Shown here: one piece after another, positions 25,508-34,885 of the stretch | Layout of the letters: every line of letters starts with the position of its first letter | Numbering within the stretch: position 1 is the stretch's first letter | Assembly: GCA_963830545.1 (NCBI GenBank) | Contig: CAWHMK010000001.1 | Span: 930,001-994,000 of the forward strand | DNA: 64,000 bases | DNA from: DATGJX01 sp963830545 | GTDB lineage: Bacteria; Vulcanimicrobiota; Vulcanimicrobiia; Vulcanimicrobiales; Vulcanimicrobiaceae | Reading direction: 5' to 3' | Translations under genes and position numbers: made by a program | The notes under the pieces: model-generated | The model's database searches: none | What the model was told of the DNA's origin: nothing | The model's input: only the letters and a program-made list of their open reading frames with translations

Positions 25508-26287
25508 CTACGCAACCTCTAGTTCCCGCGCTGCCTTTGATGTAAGAACTTGGTGTAGCGTATTCACGAACCACTTGGACGAACCACGCGGAGTCTTCAC
25601 GCCGTTCTCATTTAGCCAAGCGACAATACGTCGCAAACTTTGGCCGTCTGCGCGCATGGTACGAATCCGTCTAAGGGTGGCGTATTGCTCGTCGTCCCGA
25701 ATCAGGTTTTGCGGGCGGCGGTCTCCGTCGGCAAACCGGATTGCGTTCGTTCCTTTTATGAATGGAACGATCGCACGCCCATTAACTTCGCCCGCGAACC
25801 GCCTGCCGTCGGTGGTCGAAAGCGAACCGCTTCTTAGGCCGGTTGCAGGACCAAAACGTACGGTGCCGCGATTTCCGGCACGCCGATCACGCACAGCGGA
25901 AACCTCGAACAGCAGCTCGCCGCCCACGAGCGACCGCTGCATGAGCCGCGTCTGCTTGCCGTTGGACACCTTTGAGTGTTCGAGCTCGAAGCGCCGCCCG
26001 GCAAACTCCGTCGTCGCACTAAAACGCATTCCGGAGCCGGCCGCTCCACTGAATTCGCACGGACCGACGTGAGGCGGCAGCGCCAAGCCGGGACGGCCCC
26101 GCAAACCCGCTCTCGCGCCGCTTCCCCGCGCAATGGCGGCGGGGCGTCTCGATACCCATGACGCGGCCTTCGCCGATCGTCCGGTAAGGGCGGTGCCGAG
26201 TATAGCTGCGACGCCCTTAACCATGGTGCCGCGAGAGAACCTTTCGCCCGCGAGCTCTTTGGCGAAATCGTCAAACCAGTGGCTCAT
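25508..26287 (-). CDS. Chimeric protein: Tat-like N-terminus, unknown core, serine-recombinase 'recombinase' tail
   Basis: Residues 1-45 read WFDDFAKELAGERFSRGTMV followed by a hydrophobic stretch, resembling Tat-type leaders. The middle (about 80-190) has no recognisable fold. The last 65 residues (YATLRRIRTMRADGQSLRRI, then AWLNENGVKTPRG) match the PF07508-type recombinase domain that follows the catalytic domain of large serine recombinases. No resolvase catalytic Ser region is present, so recombinase activity is unlikely. It may be a fusion left by a mobile element; the tail could still bind DNA. Confidence 0.5.
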   Translation of the reverse strand: MSHWFDDFAKELAGERFSRGTMVKGVAAILGTALTGRSAKAASWVSRRPAAIARGSGARAGLRGRPGLALPPHVGPCEFSGAAGSGMRFSATTEFAGRRFELEHSKVSNGKQTRLMQRSLVGGELLFEVSAVRDRRAGNRGTVRFGPATGLRSGSLSTTDGRRFAGEVNGRAIVPFIKGTNAIRFADGDRRPQNLIRDDEQYATLRRIRTMRADGQSLRRIVAWLNENGVKTPRGSSKWFVNTLHQVLTSKAARELEVA

Positions 26288-26382
26288 ACTTCGCCATGAT
26301 ACGCATCGGGCGTCGGCCCCGCGTCTACGTGCATGCTAGGTGCGCGCGATGGAAAGCCGAACGGGCTACGCAGGGTAATTGC

Positions 26383-29300
26383 TTGCTCAACATCAGGTTT
26401 TTGGGCCAACCGCGCTTTGAGCATAACGGCACGCCGTTAAAATTTTCGGCGCCTCCAAAAACCTTACCGCTGTTCGCTTACCTGCTTTTGAACCGCCGCT
26501 CCCTACTGCGCCGCGAGAGCGTCGCGTTCGCCTTGTGGCCGGATGACACCGAAGACGCTGCGCGCAGCAATTTGCGCCGCCACCTCAACTATTTAAAAAA
26601 CGCGCTTCCCCCCGGTGCCGGCGGCGAGCCGTGGTTTTTATCCGACGCGGACACCGTACAGTGGAACTTAAAGGCAGATTACGTATTCGACGTCGATGAA
26701 TTCGAGCGATCTGTAGGCGGGTTGCCGGATCTGGCTCGCGCGGCCGATGTGTATACCGGCGATCTGCTCGAAACGCTGTACGATGATTGGCTGTTTTCGC
26801 CGCGCGAGCGGTTGCGCGGAATGTACCTTGAGTGTTTGAATCATCTTCTGCTCGACTCTCGCAGCCGCCGCCACTTTACGCGCGCTATCGGCTACGCGCA
26901 GCGCATCATGTCTGCCGAGCCGTGGCGCGAAAACACACTGCGCGAATTACTATCGGTTCGCTACGAAGCTGGAGATCGTGCCGGTGCACTGCGCGACTTT
27001 GAAGATTTTCAAAGCCGGCTGCGCGCTGAAATGGGAATCGATCCAATGCCGGAGACACTCTCGCTGCGCAACGTCATTCTGCGCAACGGCGTGCTTGCGC
27101 AGAGCAGCCTCTCGGCCCACGACTCATCCGAACCGGAGCGCCACTCTCCCCTGCTGCCCTTCACCGGCCGACGCAGCGAGTTCGAACAACTGGATTCGTT
27201 GTGGAGCCGCGCTGCACGCGGGCGCGGAACAGCCGTGCTCGTTGGCGGTGAAGCTGGAATTGGAAAATCGCGTCTCGCATCCGAACTGGCGTTGCGCGCC
27301 GCCGCCCAAGGCGGCCGCGTGCTGGCCGGCAATACGCTATTTCCGGAAAGTACGCCGTACGAACCTATAGCGCAGGCTCTTCGCTCAGCCTCACCCCCAC
27401 TTTCATCGGTCGGCGTTGAAGCAGCGAGGCTTTCAGCAATCGCGCAAATCGTTCCCGAGCTGCGGGCTAGCAGCGCCGGCATTCCGCCGCTGCCCGAACT
27501 CGATCCGGCACGCGAGCAATCGCGTCTCTTTGAGGCTATCGCCGCTTGTTTGAATAGCTTTGCAAAGCCGCGGCCCGTCCTGCTCATCCTCGAAGATCTG
27601 CATTGGGCAAGTTCGGCGACCATGGCGGCATTCGAATATCTCGCCCGCAATGCCGGGTCGATGCATCTGCTGATTCTAGCGACCTTTCGCGAGGAAGAAG
27701 CCGGCTTCGGGGCGTTACAAGAAAGCCGACGCAGATTACGGCGCGAGGGTCTGGTCAACAACGTCAGTCTTCGGCCGCTGCGCGAGGACGCGATTCGCGA
27801 GATGCTGGAAGGCATTCCCCAATTCGAGCGGCTCAGTCCGGATGCGGTAAGTGACGTGCTTAGCCGAACTCAAGGAAACCCGCTTTTTTTGGCCGAGATC
27901 ATTCGGGATATTGTCGAATCAGGCGGTGTCACCGCTGCAATTGTGCCAAGTGGATTGGCCGCAACAATATCAGCACGAATTGCAAGGCTTCCGCAGCGTG
28001 CACAGTTTCTCGCGCGGGTCGCTTCGGTTGCCGGAACGGTGTTTGACGTTGACGTGGTGAGCGAAGTAAGCGGCTGGCCTGAGCAAGATGTGGGCGACGC
28101 CTTGGAAGATCTGGTGCGCTCCCACGTCGTCCGCGAAACCGGTTCGGGCAGAGCGTTTGACTATGCGTTCTCGCATCAACTCGTGCAGTCGGCCATCTAT
28201 GGCGGCACCGATGACGCGACACGAGCGCGTTGGCACCGGCGCACTGCTCACGCGCTGGAACGCATCCATGCCGCGCGCATTGACGAACTTTGCTCTGTCG
28301 TTGCACGCCATTTCGATCGCGCCGGGGATGGCGAACGAGCCTCGGAATACTACCTTCGCGCCGCTCGCAACGCCGCTGCGCTCTTCGCGAACGAGCAAGT
28401 GCTCATCATGGCCCGTCGCGCGCTGGAGTTAATGCCGGCCGACTCCGTTCGTTTCGACCTGTTCGCTCTATGCGAGTCTGTTCACAGTTTGCAAGGCGAC
28501 CGGGCTGCTCAAGCCGCGGCCTTGGATGAAATGGAGCGCTTGAGTGAAGGGTCGAGCGGCCCTCAATTCTGCGAATGCCTTTTGCGGCGTGCGCTGCTGC
28601 ACCGGACGCTCGGCGAGCGCGCACAAGAATTGGCAGCAATACAGGGACTGGAAACGCATTCCGCTCGCCTCAACGACCCCGGCTGGACTGCCCGCACGCT
28701 CCATGCGCGCGCCGCGTACGAAACCAACACCGGCGAATTGGAGGACGCGAGGAAGTCGCTGGCGGCGGCCGTCAGCGGCTTCGAGAAGGCTGCCAACGCG
28801 CGGGGTGAGGTTGAATGTCTATGCTTGCTCGCCTATATCGATGTCTTTCAGTCCAAGTCGCAACAATCGGAAGCGGCGTTTGCGCGAGCGCAAGACGTCG
28901 CGAGAAGCAGCGGTAACCAGTCGCTTCTTGCGCAGACGTACCTAATGGCTTCGACCGCGGCAAACATCGTCATGGACTACCAACAGGTCAAACCGTTCGC
29001 GAAGCGGGCTTTCGATTTATACGTAACAATCGGCGACCGCGAAGGCGAGGCGGATTCAAGCGCACGACTGGGTATAGCGGCCGGCCGCGCGTTCGACATT
29101 AACGCTTCGCGCGAGTGGTTCGGTCACGCGCGCGAACTCTATACCGCGCTGGGCAAGCGGCAAGGCCTCGGCTCCGTGGCCATCAATTACGGAATGATGG
29201 AATTTTCGGTCGGCCGCGTCGATTGCGCCTGCGAGCAATTCTATACCGCCGTGGGTATTTTTTCCGATCTTGGCGACGTACGCGGCTTAACGGTCAGTGC

Positions 29301-29853
29301 AATCAATCTAGGGATGATCCATTATCACCAGGGCAGGTATGAGGAGGCTCGCCAGAATGCAGCACAGGCCTTGACGCTCGCGCGCAAACTCGGAAGCGAA
29401 CCGCTGCAAGCCGCAGCCCTCGGTAATTTGGGTGCTGCGGAACGTGAACTCGGCGACTTTCGCGCATCTTGCGAACATTTAGGAACTGCGATCGCCCTGC
29501 GGCGGAAAACGGGAATTGCCGATGCCACGCTCGATGTTGCAGAGCTGGTCATCACCCACACGCGGTTGGGTAACACGGGCGAGGCCCTCCGTCTTGCCGA
29601 CGAACTGATGGAATTGGATCCCGCCCAGTATGCAATGACCTGGGCTCCTCAGACGGTGCCGATTGCTGCAGCCCAGGCGTATCGCGCAGCGCGTAAACGC
29701 GCTGAGGCGAAAAAGGCGATGGACCTGGCCCGAACGTTATTCGGTCAACGGATTGCGGGGCTTCCCGACGCCGAAGGGCGCGCCATCTACGAAAACATCG
29801 CGTTCAACCGCGAGCTGCGCGCGCCTGCGCGAACGCACCCCGACGTTTCCTAG
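26383..29853 (+). CDS. SARP/BTAD-AAA-TPR transcriptional regulator
   Basis: Large regulator of about 1156 aa. TTG 26383, with AGGG seven bases upstream, gives the usual short N-terminus (LLNIRFLGQPRF); a frame from 26296 adds 29 residues. An N-terminal winged helix comes first, then a BTAD domain (about 100-245). An AAA ATPase follows, with Walker A GGEAGIGKSRL near 287 and Walker B VLLILEDLHWAS near 400. Long TPR-like repeats run from about 640 to 1120. Such proteins integrate a signal and activate nearby or distant genes. No biosynthetic cluster adjoins it, so the target is unknown. Confidence 0.88.
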   Translation: MLNIRFLGQPRFEHNGTPLKFSAPPKTLPLFAYLLLNRRSLLRRESVAFALWPDDTEDAARSNLRRHLNYLKNALPPGAGGEPWFLSDADTVQWNLKADYVFDVDEFERSVGGLPDLARAADVYTGDLLETLYDDWLFSPRERLRGMYLECLNHLLLDSRSRRHFTRAIGYAQRIMSAEPWRENTLRELLSVRYEAGDRAGALRDFEDFQSRLRAEMGIDPMPETLSLRNVILRNGVLAQSSLSAHDSSEPERHSPLLPFTGRRSEFEQLDSLWSRAARGRGTAVLVGGEAGIGKSRLASELALRAAAQGGRVLAGNTLFPESTPYEPIAQALRSASPPLSSVGVEAARLSAIAQIVPELRASSAGIPPLPELDPAREQSRLFEAIAACLNSFAKPRPVLLILEDLHWASSATMAAFEYLARNAGSMHLLILATFREEEAGFGALQESRRRLRREGLVNNVSLRPLREDAIREMLEGIPQFERLSPDAVSDVLSRTQGNPLFLAEIIRDIVESGGVTAAIVPSGLAATISARIARLPQRAQFLARVASVAGTVFDVDVVSEVSGWPEQDVGDALEDLVRSHVVRETGSGRAFDYAFSHQLVQSAIYGGTDDATRARWHRRTAHALERIHAARIDELCSVVARHFDRAGDGERASEYYLRAARNAAALFANEQVLIMARRALELMPADSVRFDLFALCESVHSLQGDRAAQAAALDEMERLSEGSSGPQFCECLLRRALLHRTLGERAQELAAIQGLETHSARLNDPGWTARTLHARAAYETNTGELEDARKSLAAAVSGFEKAANARGEVECLCLLAYIDVFQSKSQQSEAAFARAQDVARSSGNQSLLAQTYLMASTAANIVMDYQQVKPFAKRAFDLYVTIGDREGEADSSARLGIAAGRAFDINASREWFGHARELYTALGKRQGLGSVAINYGMMEFSVGRVDCACEQFYTAVGIFSDLGDVRGLTVSAINLGMIHYHQGRYEEARQNAAQALTLARKLGSEPLQAAALGNLGAAERELGDFRASCEHLGTAIALRRKTGIADATLDVAELVITHTRLGNTGEALRLADELMELDPAQYAMTWAPQTVPIAAAQAYRAARKRAEAKKAMDLARTLFGQRIAGLPDAEGRAIYENIAFNRELRAPARTHPDVS

Positions 29854-30024
29854 ACCGCACTGCAATAGGCTCCTTCCGGCATCGCGCTAGGATAGTTCGT
29901 TGGTTGCCGTTGCGGTGTTCGTTGACGCACTGTCTCTATCAGTGGTCCACGTACTCATTTGACCTGATCGGCAGCGATTCGACCCCCGGTGCTTCGGCGG
30001 CGCCCCTTATCGCTTACGATATTT

Positions 30025-30072
30025 AAAAACCGCAAGATCAGTCCGGAAGCCAGACGCCGGACTGATCTGCGG
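30025..30072 (-). terminator. Strong intrinsic terminator for the minus-strand secreted protein gene
   Basis: 30030-30046 pairs with 30057-30072 (16 pairs, one bulged A), and on the minus strand it is followed by GGTTTTTAAA. The rest of 29854-30080 holds no gene that I can see. Confidence 0.8.
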
Positions 30073-30080
30073 CGTGAGAT

Positions 30081-30635
30081 TTACTTGGTGCAATTCAAAC
30101 GAACGCGGAAGCTCGGATCGGCCATCGGATAGCCCTTGCCCCTGGGACCGTCGGTCGCTGAATTGACCCCAAGCAGCAGTTTGGCCGGTTTCGAGGTGTT
30201 GTTTTCGATGCGGTAATACGCTTTTAAATGCGCGGACCCGCCCGGCGGCAATTCTTTGCCCTGCATCTGCTCGCCGTATGCCAGGCGAGATCCCCCTGAC
30301 AGATCGAGGACCGTCCCGTCTTCAAGGATCAACTGCGGATTTTCCACGCCGAATAACGCCGGCGTAGACGGTTGCGAACGCGCGTTGCGCATCTCCATCG
30401 TGACGGCCCAGGCCGGGATCGTCAGCCCCGCAAAAGGCTCGTCCGCCGATGTTATCCCCGTCACTTTGAAACGCCAAAAGCCATCGAAAAGCGTTTGGCC
30501 GATGCATCCTTCGACCGACGCGCGCTGATTTGCCCCGCCGGCAATGGGTGCTTTCGGTTTGGCAGCGGCCGCCGCAGCGAAGCCGTGTAATGCGAGTACC
30601 ACTACGGACGCAGCAATTAAGACCGGTCTAGTCAT
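30081..30635 (-). CDS. Secreted hypothetical protein, 184 aa
   Basis: A signal peptide (VLIAASVVVLALHGFAAAAAA) leads a beta-rich domain with two Cys (EGCIGQ and LNCTK) that could form a disulfide closing the domain. The pattern FKVTGITSADEPF and LKAYYRIENNTSKPAKLLLG resembles DUF4352-like immunoglobulin-fold proteins. It stands alone between a terminator and a short divergent spacer. Function unknown. Confidence 0.72.
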   Translation of the reverse strand: MTRPVLIAASVVVLALHGFAAAAAAKPKAPIAGGANQRASVEGCIGQTLFDGFWRFKVTGITSADEPFAGLTIPAWAVTMEMRNARSQPSTPALFGVENPQLILEDGTVLDLSGGSRLAYGEQMQGKELPPGGSAHLKAYYRIENNTSKPAKLLLGVNSATDGPRGKGYPMADPSFRVRLNCTK

Positions 30636-30742
30636 GTTGACCCTCCTCTGTTAGCCGATCCTAACGCCGGAGCGTCTAGGCGCCGTCGAATCGCGGTCTC
30701 GACGCTGGGCGGACGCCCTGCCCCTACGATACCAGTACAGCC

Positions 30743-30937
30743 ATGAAAGAACATCTCTTCGTCACGCGTCTTTGGGCCGAGTCCTCGCCTCAATCGGGAA
30801 GTCACTGGCGAGGATCGATTACACACGTCAACACGGACGAGAAAGTCTATTTTGCCAATCTTGGCGATGTCATGGCTTTCATAATGCTGCGGCTCGAAAG
30901 CGAGAATCCGCACGATCAGGCGTTTCACAAAGGATAG
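30743..30937 (+). CDS. Small conserved-type protein, 64 aa
   Basis: Begins MKEHLFVTRLWAES and contains WRGSITHVNTDEKVYFANL, then GDVMAFI. Short proteins with this WRGxVxHVxxxExxYFxxL layout are common in bacteria, with no assigned role. Its stop is 5 bp before the next gene, suggesting an operon. Confidence 0.6.
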   Translation: MKEHLFVTRLWAESSPQSGSHWRGSITHVNTDEKVYFANLGDVMAFIMLRLESENPHDQAFHKG

Positions 30938-30942
30938 AACAG

Positions 30943-31449
30943 ATGAAGATCCTCTTAACGATGCTATTTGCATTCGTACTCGCGTCGCTTCCGGCGTTCG
31001 AGCGGGCAAACGCGCAAACCATACGGACGTTGCCGGTGAGCGCATGCCGCGTATTGAGCGCGCATGATTTCGTGGTGTCCGGGCTTCCGCAGCCGCAACT
31101 GGTCATGGGCGGCGCGATGGGCTGTCAATTCATATGGCAAACCGCGCAACACAACATGACCGTCACGGTGCGTCCACTGGCAACCCTCCATAGCAGCGAC
31201 GTGCTGCACGCGAACGTCTGCGATTCAGCACGCGCGCAGGCGCCCCCCGGCGGCACGTGCACCCCAACGTCCGGCTACGGCCGATTCGGAGCGGTGATAG
31301 CGGGCATTCCAGGATCCGGGCGCGGTGGTGCGGCAATTATTTTCGCAACGGCACGCTATCAAGTCTCCGTCGCCGCGATGGATCCCCCCGGCAGCGCCGT
31401 GTCTGCCGTGCGGCGCTTAGGGAAAATACTGGCATCGCGCTTTCATTGA
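30943..31449 (+). CDS. Secreted hypothetical protein, 168 aa
   Basis: ATG 30943 has AAAGGA eight bases upstream; the longer frame from 30772 overlaps the 64-aa gene and is not preferred. A signal peptide (ILLTMLFAFVLASLPAF) precedes a compact domain with LSAHDFVVSGLPQPQ, a GCQFIW core and a later Cys pair. The layout recalls DUF3558-like exported proteins, but I cannot confirm it. Confidence 0.65.
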   Translation: MKILLTMLFAFVLASLPAFERANAQTIRTLPVSACRVLSAHDFVVSGLPQPQLVMGGAMGCQFIWQTAQHNMTVTVRPLATLHSSDVLHANVCDSARAQAPPGGTCTPTSGYGRFGAVIAGIPGSGRGGAAIIFATARYQVSVAAMDPPGSAVSAVRRLGKILASRFH

Positions 31450-31519
31450 TGGTAGATGGAAACGCAGTGACGGTAATTGGGCTTGAGGGTGCTGCGACCC
31501 GTCCTTCTCGAACTTCCGC

Positions 31520-31549
31520 GAAGTCCGCATAGTCGCGAATGCGGACTTC
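31520..31549 (+). terminator. Hairpin downstream of the secreted protein gene
   Basis: GAAGTCCGCA (31520-31529) pairs with TGCGGACTTC (31540-31549), followed by the weak T-tract TTCATTT. It lies between convergent genes and could serve both strands. Confidence 0.6.
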
Positions 31550-31576
31550 TTCATTTGCGCGCCGTCGGCTTTGCGC

Positions 31577-32773
31577 TCAATTCGTCGGCTTCAAAAGCAC
31601 GCCGTGTTCCTGACCGTTAAACGTGGCGGAGCCCACGATATACCCCTCGTTATTAATGTCAGACGCGGCGGTTATGTGCCAGTTTGCGCAACTCGCGGGC
31701 AGTAAGGTGTTTAGGTCGATGAAACGGCCGGAGCTCCAAATAAACCCTCCTCCTAGTGCACTATTGTGGGGCGAGGAGAACGAGCCGACAACCCAATCCT
31801 GGTCGTTGAGCGCAGCCGGTTGTACAGAAAAGCCGCTAGGACCAGAAATCTCCTGCGAGACGCCACCGTGGTAGAGAAACCCCTCATAAGAAAGGCCCGT
31901 CGGACACGGCAAAGTTGTAGGCGGGCTACACGTGCTTGCTGCGTACGGTCCAACGACGTCACCGGCGTTGTTGAGATCTGTCGGGTAGTTTTCACCCACG
32001 AGCTCCGACGAACCTATTGCCGCGTTGACCGGCCACGGCACGACCGCATTGCTTGGATAGATCGCCGGCAGAAAAGTGCCTTGCGCACACCCACCCGATT
32101 CGGTCAAGAACTGCGTGTAAAGAACCTCTCCGGCGTTATTGATTGCGACCGCGCCCCCCACGGTTTGCAAGGGCGTAACAATATTCCCCGCAGCGTCATA
32201 TATGATAAAGCCACGCAGGCCACAAGCGGGGAACGCCGCCTCTGTCGCGACGACTATATTGCTTTCGGCGTTAACACCGACGGCGATGCCGTTACCTGTT
32301 AACAGTGAACTGGACGGAATTTGCAGCGCATGTGCGCCGCCGGGAGCGAAGATGACGGGCCGAAATGTTTGAAGGGTGGAAGAAACACCTACGATCGTGC
32401 CGGCATCATTGATGTCCCTTGCTGCGGAGGTCGTATCGCCGGGAAGCGTTCCCAGCATGGTCAGGGAGCCGTTGGAATAGAGAAACGCTTGCCTCGTCGC
32501 GGAGCCCACAACCTGATTTTTGTCATTGATAGCGGCAGGCGAGACGTTCACCCCAAGGTCGACTACGGTGAAATGCGGCGGGAGCATCGTTGCCGCGATA
32601 TTTTGGTCACCATTCGGATTTCCGGGTGACACCGGCGGAACGGTAGTCAGCCCCGATGACCCGCCGCCGCACGAAGATAACATCGCACTCGCAATTACGA
32701 CGAGCGCAAACTTCGAAATCGTTGGACCGTTCACGTCGAGCACCTCAAAGGCGATTGCCCGACCAAAGTACAT
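31577..32773 (-). CDS. HAF-repeat lipoprotein
   Basis: Extracellular or periplasmic lipoprotein with a lipobox in SAMLSSCGGG. ATG 32773 gives a leader long for this class; GTG codons nearer the signal are possible starts, and the frame to 32941 is too long. The mature part repeats the HAF pattern (INDKNQVVGSATRQAFLY, INDAGTIVGVSS, LNNAGDVVGPYAA, INNEGYIVGSATF), a propeller-like module of unknown function often found in soil bacteria. Confidence 0.78.
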   Translation of the reverse strand: MYFGRAIAFEVLDVNGPTISKFALVVIASAMLSSCGGGSSGLTTVPPVSPGNPNGDQNIAATMLPPHFTVVDLGVNVSPAAINDKNQVVGSATRQAFLYSNGSLTMLGTLPGDTTSAARDINDAGTIVGVSSTLQTFRPVIFAPGGAHALQIPSSSLLTGNGIAVGVNAESNIVVATEAAFPACGLRGFIIYDAAGNIVTPLQTVGGAVAINNAGEVLYTQFLTESGGCAQGTFLPAIYPSNAVVPWPVNAAIGSSELVGENYPTDLNNAGDVVGPYAASTCSPPTTLPCPTGLSYEGFLYHGGVSQEISGPSGFSVQPAALNDQDWVVGSFSSPHNSALGGGFIWSSGRFIDLNTLLPASCANWHITAASDINNEGYIVGSATFNGQEHGVLLKPTN

Positions 32774-33020
32774 CAATTCGCGCCTAGAATGAAGGTCGTC
32801 CGGGGTATGCGTTCTGAGCCACCCGGTTACTTGGCGACAGTTGCGCGACCGTGCAGCGCGCGCTATCCAGCTTCGCAAACGCGATAATGCGCGTGACCGG
32901 TTGCGCGAACGATACGACGTCGCGTGAACTTGTGCGCACAATGTTGACCGCGGTCATTCTCTTCTACCTCACCGCTTCAACCGGATCGGCAAGCTCGACT
33001 TCCAAACCTTCGCCGCGGGG

Positions 33021-33902
33021 CTACTGATACGTAATCAAATCGGGTCGAGGCGAAAAGTGCATGACCTCGGAAGCGGAAAACATATCGACGTCCTGCTGGT
33101 AGAACAGTTTTAATCCGATGAACGCGCCGTGGCGACCGCTGCTGAGCAATCGGTACTTGCTCAACTTGCCTGCGCGCGAGCCGAAGCCGTCGACGTGAAA
33201 CACGATCGCGAGGCTGGGGCGCACGCGCACGTCGTCGCGCTCTTCGATCATGTCGCTCGTAAACTGGTGAACGATGAGCAGTTTCTGAGGCAAGTGGTAC
33301 CGCGCAACCAATCCCGACAGGTACGCGGATACGGCATTGACCGTCGCCGCATTCGTGTTGCCGATCACGTCGCCGGGCACTTGATCCGCACCCATGCTCC
33401 ACTCCGAGTCCATCGCGAGCGAAACGTCGGGTTCTCGCAAGAATGTCTCGTAACGTTTGACGTAGGGCAAGAACGGCGCGCGTCCGGGCTGTATGTCGAG
33501 AATCAGCAGTCCGTGCGCTTTGCGAATTTCGTCGAGATAGCGCTGCACCGTATCGCTATCGATCGGCGCACTATATTCGCCGGCGGCGCCCGGCGCTCGC
33601 TGCGCAACGACCGCGATCAGTTCGAAGGCCGGAATGACCGGTTCGCCATAGCGTGCATACGCTTGCGCTTGACTCAGCAGCTTCGGCAGAATTCGCTGCG
33701 GCGATGCGGTTCCTAAAATCCCCATCGCCGGCACATCCGCCTCTCCGTAATACGCCACGACGCGATGCCCCGGAAAAATGATAGACGGAAAGGCGCTCGC
33801 GCTCGGCGTAGGCGAGGGCGTCTGCGCTACGCGATGCGAGGACTGGGCACATGCCGCCAAGAGTAAAGCCGCGGTGAGCGCGAGGAACGGCGAACATTTC
33901 AC
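33021..33902 (-). CDS. Lipoprotein with a glycosidase-like extracellular domain (unknown)
   Basis: GTG 33902 overlaps the EAL stop by 4 bp (GTGA) and gives a lipoprotein signal (FLALTAALLLAAC); the frame to 34070 is an extension. After a Ser/Pro/Thr linker come VVAYYGEADVPAMGILG, a GLLILDIQPG strand and SLAMDSEWSMG, beta-strand ends with acidic residues like a TIM barrel. I cannot assign a family. Coupling to the EAL and DUF2382 genes suggests co-expression. Confidence 0.65.
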   Translation of the reverse strand: MKCSPFLALTAALLLAACAQSSHRVAQTPSPTPSASAFPSIIFPGHRVVAYYGEADVPAMGILGTASPQRILPKLLSQAQAYARYGEPVIPAFELIAVVAQRAPGAAGEYSAPIDSDTVQRYLDEIRKAHGLLILDIQPGRAPFLPYVKRYETFLREPDVSLAMDSEWSMGADQVPGDVIGNTNAATVNAVSAYLSGLVARYHLPQKLLIVHQFTSDMIEERDDVRVRPSLAIVFHVDGFGSRAGKLSKYRLLSSGRHGAFIGLKLFYQQDVDMFSASEVMHFSPRPDLITYQ

Positions 33903-34885
33903 GTCCGCTGAGCGAGAGATGACGACGCGCTGGACATCTGCAGCCACTGCTTGAAATCCTCGAGTTCGATCGGCGGCTGCAGCGCAAAACCCTGAACGTA
34001 TTGCGCGCCGCCGTGGCGAAGTTCTTCCCACGCCGGTTTCGTCTCCAGTTGCGTGATGAAGACGTTCCACGGGTAGCCCTCGGCGAGTGGGGCCGCGTCA
34101 CGCGCGGGAATCTTCACGAAATTCACCGGTACGGCCATGAGTTCCAGCAGCTGCGAAAGCGAGCATTCCGGCAGATCCACGCCGCAGGCCGTGCCTGCTT
34201 GCGCAAACGCATCGATCGTCGCGAGAAAATCGGGCGAAGAGAAGTCGCGCGCACCCACTATCTCTACCGCGACGGCAGCACGCGCGGAAGGACTCGCGGA
34301 CCGCAGGATTTCCAGCACGGGTTCAGCATCGGTGCGGCTTTGTACCGTGACGTTGACGTGAACCGCGCGTATGCCGTATTCATGATTCCACTCGGCGGCA
34401 CGTTCGAGCACCGTGGAAAGCACCCACCGATCCGCTGCGGCACGCGCAGCAACATCCGGCTCGGAACGCAAGAATGCTTCAGCGCGCGTCGCCCGGCCCG
34501 ACGTGATTTCGAAAATCGGCTGTAACCGTAAGACGAATGGATCGGCACTGCGATCGCGAGCCAGGAGCCGGCGAACGAGATCGAGTCCCCACTCGTCCAG
34601 CATGTGCGGCAGCGCAATCTTGCCATCACCGCGCGCGCCGCAAATCAACATCCAGCGCGTCCCTGCACTCTCCAGGGTGCGATGCGTGCCCACGCTGAGC
34701 TGCAATGCCTGCAACGCGCCCGGCGCAATCGCATCGGCTCTTCCGGGCCACGGTATACGCCGCCCCTGCAGCGCACCGTCGTTCGAAACGACGACGACAG
34801 CGTGGTGTCCGCTGATGCGAAGGAGCGCGAAAACACCGGGAAGGCTCGCTGCCTGCGCGCCTTCCTCAGTGTAGGTCAGGGTCAC
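33899..34885 (-). CDS. Degenerate EAL-domain protein
   Basis: The C-terminal 220 residues follow the EAL fold: LQPIFEI and AEAFLRSEP (EAF in place of EAL), VHVNVT, AVEIVGARDF, VNFVKIPA and YVQGFALQPP. The usual DDFGTG metal motif is replaced by VDLPECSL, so c-di-GMP hydrolysis is unlikely and it is more probably a binding or scaffold protein. The N-terminal third is unrelated. It overlaps the DUF2382 gene by 4 bp. Confidence 0.75.
   Translation of the reverse strand: MTLTYTEEGAQAASLPGVFALLRISGHHAVVVVSNDGALQGRRIPWPGRADAIAPGALQALQLSVGTHRTLESAGTRWMLICGARGDGKIALPHMLDEWGLDLVRRLLARDRSADPFVLRLQPIFEITSGRATRAEAFLRSEPDVAARAAADRWVLSTVLERAAEWNHEYGIRAVHVNVTVQSRTDAEPVLEILRSASPSARAAVAVEIVGARDFSSPDFLATIDAFAQAGTACGVDLPECSLSQLLELMAVPVNFVKIPARDAAPLAEGYPWNVFITQLETKPAWEELRHGGAQYVQGFALQPPIELEDFKQWLQMSSASSSLAQRT

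Noticed and set aside
26383..29853. Biosynthetic gene cluster around the SARP regulator
   Set aside because: No polyketide, peptide or terpene synthesis genes flank it within the window.
33899..34885. Active c-di-GMP phosphodiesterase
   Set aside because: The EAL motif is EAF and the DDFGTG metal motif is absent.
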